NCBI GenBank assembly: GCA_020796225.1
Contig: CM036767.1
Coordinates: forward strand, 20,838,927-20,902,926
Length of the DNA stretch: 64,000 nt
DNA from: Arion vulgaris
Taxonomy: Eukaryota > Mollusca > Gastropoda > Stylommatophora > Arionidae
Reading direction: 5' to 3'
This document shows, piece after piece, positions 1-11,329 of the stretch. The notes under the pieces are model-generated. The model had not been told where the DNA came from and did no database searches. It worked only from the letters and a program-made list of their open reading frames with translations. A program made the translations under genes and the position numbers. Position 1 is the first letter of the stretch. Each line of letters begins with the position of its first letter.

Positions 1-511
1 GTTGTCTGGAGCTCATATCTGGTGCCATGTAGTTTTGATGATTATACCGTCAGACGCATTCTTATGATGAAGTCGACTGTTGTCTGGAGCTCATCTCTGG
101 TGCCATGTAGTTTTGATGATTATACCGTTAGACGCGTTCTTATGATGAAGTCGACTGTTGTCTGGAGCGCATCTCTGGTGCCATGTAGTTTTTGATGATT
201 ATACCGTTAAACGCGTTCTTATGATGAAGTCGACTGTTGTCTGGAGCTCATCTCTGGTACCATGTAGTTTTAATGATTATACCGTTAGACACGTTCTTAT
301 GATGAAGTCGACTGTTGTCTGGAGCTCATCTCTGGTGCCATGTAGTTTTAATGATTATACCGTTAGACGCGTTCTTATGATGAAGTCGACTGTTGTCTAG
401 AGCTCATCTCTGGTGCCATGTAGTTTTAATGATTATACCGTTAGACGCATTCTTATGATGAAGTCGACTGTTGTCTAGAGCTCATCTCTGGTGCCATGTA
501 GTTTTGAATGC
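1..511. repeat. 78-bp minisatellite, about 6.5 copies
   Basis: The unit starts GTTGTCTGGAGCTCATCTC and recurs at 1, 79, 157 and 236, a period of 78-79 bp. Copies differ by a few substitutions. The window begins inside the array. Short open frames here are by-products of the repeat. Confidence 0.95.
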
Positions 512-1282
512 AGTGTTGTGTTGTAAGACCAGCATTTCTTTCTATGGAGGACATACAGGGGACAGTCTTGCAGGACATAGTCTGTGGGATGATCAGTGGT
601 GCCACAGGGACACAGAGGGGATGGGGACAATCGTAGCCTATGTAGGTGTTTTTCAATCTGTTATGCCCTATCCGTTATGTCCTATCCGTTATGTCCTATC
701 CTGAGTCGGAAGATGATAGTCTATCCTTGTCTATCGAGTGTGTGGTAGTCATCGTTGGATACCAATAATTAATAATGATGTAATTGTACAGAGAACAAAT
801 TAAACACCTCATTATTTTCTTTAAGAGAAATGCTATTCCAAAAAAAAACGGAATCTTTTCGAGAGTTTGTAAGTCGGTAGACTGTGAGAAATGGCGGGGA
901 AGGTAATTACAAGAATGCGAGATTTATATTGTTCAGTTCTTACGTAACTTGGTGTAGAAATGTGGCAGCACAATGCGGCCGTCTTCTGTCATGCTTGATT
1001 CGAAACGAATAGAAAAGAATTTAGTTTTTTTTTTTTATTGCTTTGTCATAATAAGTAAAGAACGTAACATAAACTTGTTTGTGGCAGATGTTTTTGTTTT
1101 TGATGTTGATTGTGTTTGATTGTTATTGCGTACATACACAAAGCGAGCGTGTTTAAAATAATGCCTGTTTTAAGTTTGACGTCAATTTTGAAGTACAGGA
1201 TCTGACGTGTCTCTCTCACCTTCATCTTGACTTCAGGTATGTTGTTCTGGTATGTTCTGGGGGCTGTTCGGGTATGTTCGAG
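512..1282. other. Unassigned non-coding stretch
   Basis: Apart from a tandem of TATCCGTTATGTCC near 668-700 and short A and T runs, I see no gene, element end or array here. Confidence 0.5.
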
Positions 1283-1765
1283 GCAAAATTCATCACAAAA
1301 ATTCATCACAAAATCCATCACAAAAATTGGTTTTAAAAATCCATCACAAAAATTGGTTTTAAAAATTCATCACAAAAATCCATCACAAAATTGTTTTAAA
1401 ATTCATCACAAAAATTCATCACAAACATTCATCACAAATTCATCACAAATCCATCACAAACATCCATCACAAACATTCATCAAAAAAATTCATCACAAAC
1501 ATTCATCACAAACATTCATCACAAATATTCATCACAAAAATCCATCACAAACATCCATCACAAACATTCATCACAAAAATTCATCACAAACATCCATCAC
1601 AAACATTCATCACAAAAATCCATCACAAACATCCATCACAAAAATTCATCACAAAAATTCATCACAAACATTCATCACAAAAATTCATCACAAACATCCA
1701 TCACAAAAATTCATCCCAAACATCCATCACAAAAATTCATCACAAAAATTGTTACTACATCTTCA
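1283..1765. repeat. 11-12-bp minisatellite (AAAATTCATCAC)
   Basis: AAAATTCATCAC and variants (ACATCCATCAC, AAATCCATCAC) repeat about 40 times. The 12-bp spacing leaves a long open frame on the plus strand (Ser-Gln-Lys-Ile-His-His), which is a repeat artefact. Confidence 0.95.
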
Positions 1766-1780
1766 AAATTCTACTTGAGA

Positions 1781-1860
1781 CCTCACGGTGTCCTGTCGCT
1801 GAGATCTTTCTGTGTAAGGAAGACATCTGAGCACACATGTTTGTTCAGAGAAGTGCAATG
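1781..1860 (+). mobile_element. SINE C fragment, 3' end
   Basis: This matches the last ~75 bp of the SINE C consensus: CGCTGAGATCTTTCTGTGT, then GCACACATG and AGTGCAATGA. It lies head to head with the minus-strand copy that follows. Confidence 0.75.
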
Positions 1861-1875
1861 AATGAAGAAATGAAT

Positions 1876-2275
1876 GATATGACCATCATCATTGCACTTC
1901 GGTAGGGACCATATGCGCTCCGATCTCTTTCTTACACAGGAAGATCTCAGCGACAGTGCACGAACTTCTTAGCACCGACGAGGGTTCCGATGTAATTTAG
2001 AATTTGGGGAAAATATTTTGTTGGGATTTTTTGGGTAAACTTTTCTAATGAATTTTGCCTGGACAGCAGCTGTCCTGCCTGCTCTTCTCGATTTTGCCTG
2101 GGCAGCAGCTGTCGTGCCTGCTCTTCTCGATTTTGCATGGGCAGCAGCTGTCCAGCCTGCTCTTCTCGATTTTGCCTGGGCAGCAGCTGTCCTGCCTGCT
2201 CTTCTCGATTTTGCCTGGGCAACAGCTGTCCTGCCTGCTCTTCTCGATTTTGAACTGGAACTGAGACCGATATTT
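1876..2275 (-). mobile_element. SINE C, 3' half, with internal tandem expansion
   Basis: In reverse orientation it carries the SINE C tail region: CATTGCACTTC, ATCTCTTTCTTACACAGGAA, then GCACCGACGAGGGT. The inner segment (CTGGAAAGCCGCTGCC in other copies) has been amplified into the array at 2046-2250. The tRNA-like head is missing. Confidence 0.85.
2046..2250. repeat. 39-bp minisatellite inside SINE C, 5 copies
   Basis: The unit GCCTGGGCAGCAGCTGTCCT plus GCCTGCTCTTCTCGATTTT occurs five times. It appears only once in other SINE C copies, so the array arose locally inside this SINE. Because 39 is divisible by 3, open frames appear on both strands. Confidence 0.95.
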
Positions 2276-2515
2276 CTTGCATCTCTCAGCAAAGTTCGTT
2301 TCAGGGTCTTCTTAGGTCGTCCTTTCTTTATTGAATCCTATGCATCCCACTTCAATGCCTGCTTTGATATTCTTTGATTATTTCTTCTCATGGTATGTCC
2401 AACATATCTCCATCTTCTCTTTCTTATAACAGTTGTCACTAGTGGTTGACCGAGATATATCTTTAATTTCATCACTTCTCCTGAATTCATTCCATTTTAT
2501 GTTCATTATTTTACT
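2276..2515. other. Unassigned stretch, possible decayed LINE 3' fragment
   Basis: Read in reverse, segments such as GGACGACCTAAGAAGACCC resemble the Arg/Pro-rich end of LINE ORF2 proteins. It is too decayed to assign firmly. Confidence 0.3.
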
Positions 2516-2800
2516 CAGAATCAAAATAAAACTTGCTGATGCTACAAATAAGAAATAGAAAATGGAGGTATTTTGAACATATTAAAAAAGACACAATGGC
2601 CTGGAGAAGACCATCATGGAAGGCGGCATACCGACAAAGAGAAGAAGAGAAAGATAAAGGAGAAGATGGATTCAGGATGTAACTGATGGTTTGAACAAGA
2701 CAGTTGCAGAGACATGACATTCTGGCCTATGAAAGGAGAAATTCTGGAATACTGTTAGGGTTGCAAAGTTCTGCTCAGGATTAGCTATTTGATTATGATG
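2516..2800 (+). pseudogene. LINE type F fragment, ORF2 3' end
   Basis: Frames shift, but the signature of this family is visible: LQIRNRKWRYFEHIKKD, then GLEKTIMEGGIPTKRRRER, then RRWIQDVTDGLN. These residues follow the reverse transcriptase domain in non-LTR retrotransposons. The fragment ends in a (GAT)n tract at 2796-2807. It is a 5'-truncated dead copy. Confidence 0.8.
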
Positions 2801-2807
2801 ATGATGT

Positions 2808-3181
2808 TTCGCAGACGTTATTTTCACATACATTCAACTTGCTTTCTATATCTTTAATCAGTGTCTAACTTTCGCTGGCATATGTTATGATTGATACAAT
2901 TCCTATTGATAGTGAATTCCTGCCTGATAATCACTGCATGTTTGTTTTTGTTATTGAACCAAATATTAAGGATGGCATTCAGAAATCCTGCATTCCTATC
3001 TGGTTTATCATAGTTTCTGGTTTATCTGACACGTTTGCTCTTCCCTGGCATATGAAATACGATAAAGCCAGATTGTGATCTGATAGCTCTAGCCAGACGC
3101 CACTAGTAGAAACCGTTTACTTGTTGTGTTAACTATCATAAACCTCCTAGTATCAACTAAAATAACCACAAAGTATGATAG
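2808..3181. other. Unassigned AT-rich stretch
   Basis: I see no recognisable gene, repeat-family match or array. A 63-codon open frame at 2887-3078 has no recognisable motif. Confidence 0.5.
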
Positions 3182-3437
3182 CTTCTTATTCTTCCAGCGC
3201 TCTATATCGACCACTTGTTAAACCACTCTGTGTGATTTGTATGTAATCTGAGCCTAAAAGCGATTGTACGTTGTGCCAGTTATGCGCCTACAAGTAGGCC
3301 AGCACATCCGATTTCTGCTATGCTTTTAATTTGCTAGGTCACTTCCTAGGCCTTACCTTAGTTTCCTCTTACGACATGTCTTGTAGGTCGCAGCGTTACT
3401 TTACTTCCCTTGCGGGCCCCGGCATCGCAGGGGCGAG
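3182..3437 (-). mobile_element. SINE B
   Basis: A full-length-looking copy, reversed. The plus strand reads CTATATCGACCACTTGTTAA, GAGCCTAAAAGCGATTGTAC, GGCCAGCACATCCGATTTCT, TCTTACGACATG and CTTGCGGGCCCCGGCA. In sense orientation the 3' end is a (GAA)n tail. The family recurs at least twelve times in the window. Confidence 0.9.
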
Positions 3438-3977
3438 TATTATAGCAAACATATCATTACAACAAATTAAAAACGAAAAACGATATGCAGTGAAACTGAT
3501 AGGAAAACAAAGATCAGAATACCAAAAGCATACATATGTATTCACAGTGGCAATATATGCGAGTGAAACATGGGAATCTACAGGATTGTGGGAAAACATA
3601 TGTGCTTGGGAATATAGGTGTTAAAAAAGGAGTCAGTCAAAACTGTCAGTCACACAAAAATGACAGAAACGCTATACCAGGTGGGTGCACTGACTACGCC
3701 AGAGTTCATAGCTGGCGAATGCAAGAAGAACAAGAATTTATTTAAAGATTTTAGAAAGTTAGAATACCACATTGTACAAGCAGAACGGGATGTCTGTGCT
3801 GCAGAATGAGGAGTGTTCTTAACCTGCGAGCTACGGGAACTATCAGTAGACATACCCTTCCACATCTGCTGGGGGAGACTGAGCACCTATGTGTCTGTCC
3901 GCAGTTTTATAACGCCAGCCCATTAACCGCAAATAACAAGCTGTCTGTAAACAAATGTCATTAGAGCACTTAGTATT
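3438..3977. other. Unassigned stretch with faint LINE type F trace
   Basis: The segment 3485-3620 (AGTGGCAATATATGCGAGTG, then TGTGCTTGGGAATATAGGTG) resembles the sequence upstream of the LINE F fragments at 17.8 kb and 30.4 kb. The rest, to 3977, is unassigned. Confidence 0.4.
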
Positions 3978-4445
3978 TGGAGGTCTCTGTGGCTAAGTCC
4001 TTACCATGTGAGTCGAAGTTCGTAGGTTCGAATACGGACCGCGCCGTTCTGTTCACGAGTACATTTTTCAAGAGACCCTTAGGATTGTTGTCAAAGCTGC
4101 GGAGTTCGTGCTTTATGCAGTACTCTCGGCAGTTGCCGTGCCATTTCTGCGGAGAGGAACCGAGTCATATGGGGTTTTTTTTTTTTTTTTTAAATCCAGA
4201 AGCACTTGAGCTTTCAGCTCTTCGGCTCGGTGACATGGACATCGTAACCCTTCGGTTCGGTGCCACGAATAACGTGAATCTGGGGAACCTGTGGCTTTTC
4301 TGCCAGTCCGCGGAATTGAACCCGCACACACCGAGGACTAGTCACCCGCAGTCCAACGCGCTACGAACACGCTGGGCAGACGGGCAGTCATATGGGGTAA
4401 AACCCGGTGCTATGTAGTAAATCCTTTGGCTTAAAAACCCTTTAT
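3978..4445 (+). mobile_element. SINE D, interrupted by SINE E
   Basis: A tRNA-like head (GGTTCGAATACGG as B box) is followed by the family body: CTGTTCACGAGTACATTTTT, AGAGACCCTTAGGATTGTTG, GGAGTTCGTGCTTTATGCAG. The body resumes at 4398 with TAAAACCCGGTGCTATGTAG. The interruption at 4175-4385 is bounded by a 12-bp duplication. Confidence 0.9.
4175..4385 (-). mobile_element. SINE E inserted in SINE D
   Basis: The insert is flanked by perfect 12-bp copies of AGTCATATGGGG at 4163-4174 and 4386-4397. In sense orientation it has a tRNA-like B box (GGTTCAATTCC), the body GCACCGAACCGAAGGGTTAC and a poly(A) tail, seen here as a T run. This is a classic retroposition structure. Confidence 0.93.
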
Positions 4446-4988
4446 CAATTTATGTGAGTACGTCGGGGGGAATTGTATAAGGCAGAATAATTGTAATCCA
4501 CTTGTCCGAAGCTGTCGCCACGTGTGTACATCTCGTCAGTTATAACTTCTTTCTTATTACCATTTGAATCCTATTTTCTTTAGTTTTTTTATATCTTAAC
4601 TTTTCGTACAGATTTCATCCCAAATTCTAGCGATCTGGACTGGACCACACCTTCTTCGACAAATAAACAACACATCTACAGAATAAAAAAATGTTTGACA
4701 TGAGCTACCTGTAAAATCACAGAACACCTGTAATGCGGGACGCTTTAAATATTCGCTATATCCACACATGGTTTAACGTTTCTGTCGATAGAGAATGTTG
4801 TTTACAACCAAAACCATCTACATTTACAACCAAACCCTGTGTAAGATCGTTTTTAAGATATCTGTTTTAAACAATAATTATACATAAATGCTGCCACCAT
4901 AATCTAGGTTTAAAGGAGTAGGATTGACTTAATTGCACCGGTTTCGCCGTAGGATCGGTCTCTCTCTTCGCAGAAATAACAAACAGTT
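4446..4988. other. Unassigned AT-rich stretch
   Basis: Only a short degenerate repetition of CATCTAC / CAACCAAA near 4795-4840 stands out. No gene or element match. Confidence 0.5.
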
Positions 4989-4996
4989 GTTGAAAG

Positions 4997-5301
4997 CAGT
5001 GGCGGCGCGTGATAATTTTTGTTGGTGGGACCAGACAAAAATGTTCGCAAAAATCATTGTCTAAATACACCAGATTTCTACTGGTCATAAAAAATAGTGC
5101 GCTTGAAATACGTAAAGTATACTAATTAGGAGAAAAGACCTGAATTTCAAACTGTATGTATAATTTAGCATTGTATGTCTCATGTCAACGAATAGTATCA
5201 CGTTAAAAGAAATAATTATGAACAAATGATTTGTAAAGAATAAATACATTATACATTATGTTTGTGGCCCGCCACTGGCCCTTAATGACGAGCCGCCACT
5301 G
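4997..5301. mobile_element. hAT-type MITE, 305 bp
   Basis: The element runs from CAGTGGCGGCGCGTGA to TGACGAGCCGCCACTG, imperfect terminal inverted repeats. Both flanks carry the 8-bp duplication GTTGAAAG (4989-4996 and 5302-5309). Eight-base target duplications and CA...TG ends are typical of hAT transposons. There is no transposase, so it is non-autonomous. A shorter relative lies at 52328-52494. Confidence 0.92.
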
Positions 5302-5414
5302 GTTGAAAGTATTACGTAAAGCGCGAACTTATAGCTCTAGAAACAATCCTAGAGACTCCGGGAAAATGTTTCAGTGAACTGAAAGACACTGTAAGGTTAC
5401 GATCCCACTACCTT

Positions 5415-6750
5415 CAGGATGCAAGGCAAACTGTTTGATCACTTCACCACCTTCAGGATGCAAGGCAAACTGTTTGATCACTTCACCACCTTCAGGATGC
5501 AAGGCAAACTGTTTGATCACTTCACTGCACCACCTTCAGGATGCAAGGCAAACTGTTTGATCACTTCACTTCACCACCTTCAGGATGCAAGGCAAACTGT
5601 TTGATCACTTCACTGCACCACCTTCAGGATGCAAGGCAAACTGTTTGATCACTTCACTGCACCACCTTCAGGATGCAAGGCAAACTGTTTGATCACTTCA
5701 CTGCACCACCTTCAGGATGCAAGGCAAACTGTTTGATCACTTCTCTTCACCACCTTCAGGATGCAAGGCAAACTGTTTGATCACTTCACCACCTTCAGGA
5801 TGCAAGGCAAACTGTTTGATCACTTCACCACCTTCAGGATGCAAGGCAAACTGTTTGATCACTTCACTGCACCACCTTCAGGATGCAAGGCAAACTGTTT
5901 GATCACTTCACTTCACCACCTTCAGGATGCAAGGCAAACTGTTTGATCACTTCACCACCTTCAGGATGCAAGGCAAACTGTTTGATCACTTCACTCACCC
6001 TTCAGGATGCAAGGCAAACTGTTTGATCACTTCACTGCACCACCTTCAGGATGCAAGGCAAACTGTTTGATCACTTCGCTTCACCACCTTCAGGATGCAA
6101 GGCAAACTGTTTGATCACTTCACTTCACCACCTTCAGGATGCAAGGCAAACTGTTTGATCACTTCACTTCACCACCTTCAGGATGCAAGGCAAACTGTTT
6201 GATCACTTCACCACCTTCAGGATGCAAGGCAAACTGTTTGATCACTTCTCTTCACCACCTTCAGGATGCAAGGCAAACTGTTTGATCACTTCACCACCTT
6301 CAGGATGCAAGGCAAACTGTTTGATCACTTCGCTTCACCACCTTCAGGATGCAAGGCAAACTGTTTGATCACTTCACCACCTTCAGGATGCAAGGCAAAC
6401 TGTTTGATCACTTCACTGCACCACCTTCAGGATGCAAGCAAACTGTTTGATCACTTCGCTTCACCACTCAGGATGAGCAAACTGTTTGATCACTTCTCTT
6501 CACCACCTTCAGGATGCAAGGCAAACTGTTTGATCACTTCACCACCTTCAGGATGCAAGGCAAACTGTTTGATCACTTCCTTCACCACTCAGGATGCAGG
6601 CAAACTGTTTGATCACTTCACTTCACCACCTTCAGGATGCAAGGCAAACTGTTTGATCACTTCACTGCACCACCTTCAGGATGCAAGGCAAACTGTTTGA
6701 TCACTTCACTGCACCACCTTCAGGATGCAAGGCAACGTTTGATCACTTCC
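5415..6750. repeat. 39-44-bp satellite, about 32 copies
   Basis: The core unit is CCACCTTCAGGATGCAAGGC followed by AAACTGTTTGATCACTTCA. Many copies carry an extra CTGCA or CTTCA pentamer, giving 39 or 44 bp. Copies are nearly identical until about 6430, where small deletions begin. All open frames inside it are repeat artefacts. Confidence 0.97.
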
Positions 6751-6849
6751 TCAGCCATTCAAATAATCGTCTTCAGAGAATCGCATGATCGCCGGTATGT
6801 AGTCCGCAAGGGAAGCAAAGAATATTAATACTGGACTGCAAAGCATCTT

Positions 6850-6925
6850 ACGATATGACCTGTAGGTGGCAGTGGTACTATTCTTTGCTCCCTTGCGGGT
6901 CCCGGCAACACACCGGCGAGTAGCA
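6850..6925 (-). mobile_element. SINE B fragment (5' end)
   Basis: Plus strand: CGATATGACCTGTAGGTGGC, AGTGGTACTATTCTTTGCTC and GCGGGTCCCGGCAACACACC. These match the sense-orientation 5' end of SINE B. Confidence 0.8.
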
Positions 6926-6997
6926 GCAATAGTCGTGTAGTTGGAAGATGGATAGTAGTAAAGTTATTGGTTTCTTGTCGACCACCTGCTAAACGTA

Positions 6998-7222
6998 TTC
7001 ATAGCGCATTGGGCGGAGGGTGACAAGCCACCCGTGAGTGCGGTTTAATTCCGCGGGCTGGCAGAAAAGCCACAGGTTCTCCATATTTACGTTGTTCGTG
7101 GCACCGAACCGAAGGGTTACGATGTCCATGGCACCGAACCGAAGGGTTACGATGTCCATGGCACCGAGCCGAAGAGCTGAAAGCTCAAGTGCTTCTGGAT
7201 CGAATAAAAAAAAGAAAGAATT
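6998..7222 (+). mobile_element. SINE E
   Basis: A sense copy starting near AGCGCATTGGGCGGAGGGTG, with B box GGTTTAATTCC, body TGGCAGAAAAGCCACAGGTT and end GAGCTGAAAGCTCAAGTGCT plus a purine tail. The 30-bp segment GGCACCGAACCGAAGGGTTA... is present twice, as in the 38-kb copy. Confidence 0.9.
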
Positions 7223-7419
7223 GAGTTACTTGTCGAGCGCTCGTTGCATGAAGACATTAACATTGATATTGAATCTATCCAGCGATTTGGTATTACACGG
7301 TGTACAAGCAGAACTTGTTACCTGAGGGGCAGAGTGGGGAATGAGTTTAACTAACGAAACAGTGGAGTTCAACAGAGGCAGACCCCAAGCATCGTCAAAA
7401 TGGCAGATGAAAACCACAC
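7223..7419. other. Unassigned stretch
   Basis: No clear element. It begins in the purine-rich end of SINE E and leads into the array that follows. Confidence 0.4.
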
Positions 7420-7710
7420 ACAATTTCAATATGGCATAAGCAGACCACAAACAGCTTCATTGTGGAAGACCACACACAGCTTCAATATGGCAGACCACAC
7501 ACAGCTTTAGAATAACAGACCGCACACAGCTTCAATATGGCAGACCACACACAGCTTTAGAATAACAGACCGCACACAGCTTCAGTGTGACAGACCGAAC
7601 ACAGCTTCAATATGGCATACCACACACAGCTTTAGAATGACAGACCACACACAGCTTTAGAATGACAGACCGCACACAGCTTCAGTATGGCAGACCACAC
7701 ACAGCCTCCA
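7420..7710. repeat. 25-bp minisatellite
   Basis: Alternating units CAGACCACACACAGCTTTAG and CAGACCGCACACAGCTTCAA (plus ATGG/ATGA) repeat about eleven times. Confidence 0.9.
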
Positions 7711-7734
7711 AAATAGTAGAGACTAACTACGTAC

Positions 7735-10112
7735 TAACTGACAGACTGGCTGACTGATTGACTAACTGACTGACTACTAAATAACTAACTATTAACTATC
7801 TAATTTACTACCTACCAGTTATCTAATTACTAACTTACTAACTACCTACTTTGTAGTTTTCCAACTAGCTACCAAATAATTAACTGTTAGCTGTTAACTA
7901 ATTATCTACCATGTAATTAACTAACTATCTACCATCTAATTAACTAACTATCTACCATCTAATTAACTAATTATCTACCATCTAATTAATTAACTAACTA
8001 CCATCTAATTAACTAACTACCATCTAATTAACTAACTACCATCTAATTAACTAACTACCATCTAATTAACTAACTATCTACCATCTAATTAACTAACTAT
8101 CTACCATCTAATTAACTAACTATCTACCATCTAATTAACTAACTATCTACCATCTAACTAACTATCTACCATCTAATTAACTAACTATCTACCATCTAAT
8201 TAACTAACTATCTACCATCTAATTAACTAATTATCTACCATCTAATTAACTATCTACCATCTAATTAACTAACTACCATCTAATTAACTATCTACCATCT
8301 AATTAACTAACTATCTACCATCTAATTAACTAACTACCATCTAATTAACTAACTATCTACCATCTAATTAACTAACTATCTACCATCTAACTAACTATCT
8401 ACCATCTAATTAACTAACTATCTACCATCTAATTAACTAACTATCTACCATCTAATTAACTAATTATCTACCATCTAATTAACTATCCACCATCTAATTA
8501 ACTAACTACCATCTAATTAACTATCTACCATCTAATTAACTAACTATCTACCATCTAATTAACTAACTATCTACCATCTAATTAACTAACTATCTACCAT
8601 CTAATTAACTAACTATCTACCATCTAACTAACTATCTACCATCTAATTAGCTAATTATCTACCATCTAATTAACTATCCACCATCTAATTAATTAACTAA
8701 CTACCATCTAATTAATTAACTAACTACCATCTAATTAATTAACTAACTACCATCTAATTAATTAACTAACTACCATCTAATTAATTAACTAACTACCATC
8801 TAATTAATTAACTACCTACCATCTAATTAATTAACTACCTACCATCTAATTAATTAATTAACTAACTACCATCTAATTAATTAATTAACTAACTACCTAC
8901 CATCTAATTAATTAATTAACTAACTACCTACCATCTAATTAATTAACTAACTACCTACCATCTAATTAATTAATTAACTAACTACCATCTAATTAATTAA
9001 TTAACTAACTACCATCTAATTAATTAACTAACTACCTACCATCTAATTAATTAATTAACTAACTACCTACCATCTAATTAATTAATTAACTAACTCACCA
9101 TCTAATTAATTAACTAACTACCATCTAATTAATTAACTAACTACTATCTAATTAATTAACTAACTACCATCTAATTAACTAACTAACTAACTGCCATCTA
9201 ATTAATTAACTAACTAACTACCATCTAATTAATTAACTAACTAACTACCATCTAATTAATTAATTAACTACCTACCATCTAATTAATTAATTAACTAACT
9301 ACCTACCATCTAATTAATTAACTAACCACCTACCATCTAATTAATTAATTAACTAACTACCTACCATCTAATTAATTAATTAACTAACTACCTACCATCT
9401 AATTAATTAATTAACTAACTACCTACCATCTAATTAATTAATTAACTAACTACCTACCATCTAATTAACTAACTACCTACCATCTAATTAATTAACTAAC
9501 TACCTACCATCTAATTAATTAATTAATTAACTAACTACCATCTAATTAATTAATTAACTAACTACCTACCATCTAATTAATTAATTAACTACCTACCATC
9601 TAATTAATTAACTACCTACCATCTAATTAATTAATTAACTACCTACCATCTAATTAATTAATTAACTAACTACCTACCATCTAATTAATTAATTAACTAA
9701 CTACCTACCATCTAATTAACTAACTACCTACCATCTAATTAATTAATTAACTAACTACCATCTAATTAATTAACTAACTACCTACCATCTAATTAATTAA
9801 CTAACTACCTACCATCTAATTAACTAACTACTACCACTAATTAACTACTCTACCATCTAATTAACTAACTAACTAACTACCATCTAATTAATTAATTAAC
9901 TAACTACCTACCATCTAATTAATTAATTAACTAACTACCTACCATCTAATTAATTAATTAATTAACTACCTACCATCTAATTAATTAATTAATTAACTAC
10001 CATCTAATTAATTAATTAACTAACTACCATCTAATTAATTAACTAACTAACTACCATCTAATTAATTAACTAACTAACTACCATCTAATTAATTAATTAA
10101 CTAACTACCTAC
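7735..10112. repeat. 2.4-kb AATTAACT/ACCATCT satellite
   Basis: Tandem blocks combine CTAATTAA, (CTAA)n, CTATCTACCAT and CTACCTACCAT. The 5' half is dominated by CTAATTAACTAACTATCTAC and the 3' half by longer (AATT)n runs before CTAACTACCTACCAT. The stop-rich sequence leaves no open frame. A higher-order period is visible at 8.15-8.62 kb (see findings). Confidence 0.97.
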
Positions 10113-10539
10113 TAGGGATAATTTAAAAAACAATAACTAAATAATCAACATCGCAATGTATCACACAATATATTTGCGCCATAACTTCCAAGACACAAAC
10201 ATTAAGTTATGTATAAGAAAACAGACAAAAGAGTTATTGAATTCTTGGTTTCCATTTAGTCTTATGTTTCCCCAGTGCTGCATGGGGTAACTGTCACATG
10301 TTTCTCTGTACTACATTCCTACATCTACAAGATATGGCACAGTTTAGCTATTTTAAGACACGCACGAAACGTTTATCTGGTACTTCTATTCCAAGATGAC
10401 ACCTGGTGGGGCTACATTTTATGTTTCCGGACAGCAGGTAGACAGGGGTGTTCTCGAAAACTCGCAAATTATCCAACTCGGGAAAAATAATAGAAATACT
10501 TTCTGAAGTCTGTTTCATTTCTATCTTTGCACTGTTGTG
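10113..10539. other. Unassigned stretch
   Basis: No recognised element. A 71-codon frame at 10275-10490 has no recognisable domain. Confidence 0.4.
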
Positions 10540-10860
10540 TGTGTTCAGTTTCAGTTTGAAATATCTTCATTGCACTCCGGACATGTCCATAGATGCTCCG
10601 ATCTTCTTCGCAATATCTTTAACAGCGTTCAGCGACTGACCGTACCAGTTCAATTTTGATTGATGAGCCTACTAGTATACCTGTTGTACTGTTCTTTTCT
10701 TGCCACACCAATCTTCAAATCCAGCTCCTGTAATCTAGTAGTTGACGTGGATTGGTTTAGATGAAAATCTTCTCTGTGGCCACACTCTATGATGGCGAAA
10801 CACGTAAATTGTTGTGAAAGACGTAAAAACAAAGTACTGCAGTTTGACAAAATACAAAAA
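10540..10860 (-). pseudogene. Unknown dispersed coding-like repeat, copy 1
   Basis: The minus strand encodes TTRLQELDLKIGVARKEQYN, then RLINQ, then (after frame changes) IGASMDMSGVQ. The plus strand at 12835-13126 encodes a parallel series, so this is a repeat with a former coding sequence. I do not recognise the protein family. Confidence 0.55.
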
Positions 10861-11329
10861 CAAGAAGAAGAAGAAGAAGAAGAAGACTAGCGCTGTGTAT
10901 TATTAGCTTCTTTTTTGGCAACGTCTAGCCATTCTTTAAAACTAGAAGATTTAATACAAAGCGAAAGAAAGTACTCAATCTGAAAAGTAGTGTTATTGAC
11001 GTAGTTACTCATGACTCTAACATGACTAGTGGTATGGAACGAGTTAAAGAAGCAGCACAGTTAAAGCATTGTGTGCTATATTGCTACCTGTTTACCCTTC
11101 TAATGAAGATAAGCATACACAAATAGAAAGGAATGTGAGGGGAAAATAATACAATTTGTAACCAGAAATACTGACATATCTTTAAGAGCTGTCAGGCAAT
11201 ATATGTAGGTCAACACAGAACATCACTTAAGTCAGAAGAAGCCACATACATTTGAGTAACCTTTTTCAACTGATTGTTGTCAGGATTGTGAAAATGAATC
11301 TTCTCTCTAATCCTGTTTCCTACCTACTT
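10861..11329. other. (GAA)n tract then unassigned stretch
   Basis: A (GAA)n run lies at 10861-10887. The remainder shows no recognised element. Confidence 0.5.

Noticed and set aside
1227..1778. 183-codon plus-strand open frame rich in His, Ser, Gln, Ile
   Set aside because: It is the translation of the AAAATTCATCAC array; a 12-bp unit without stops stays open by arithmetic.
5415..6750. Direct repeats that look CRISPR-like (39-44 bp, regular)
   Set aside because: There are no unique spacers: the extra pentamers are part of the repeat, no cas genes are present, and the host gene is animal.
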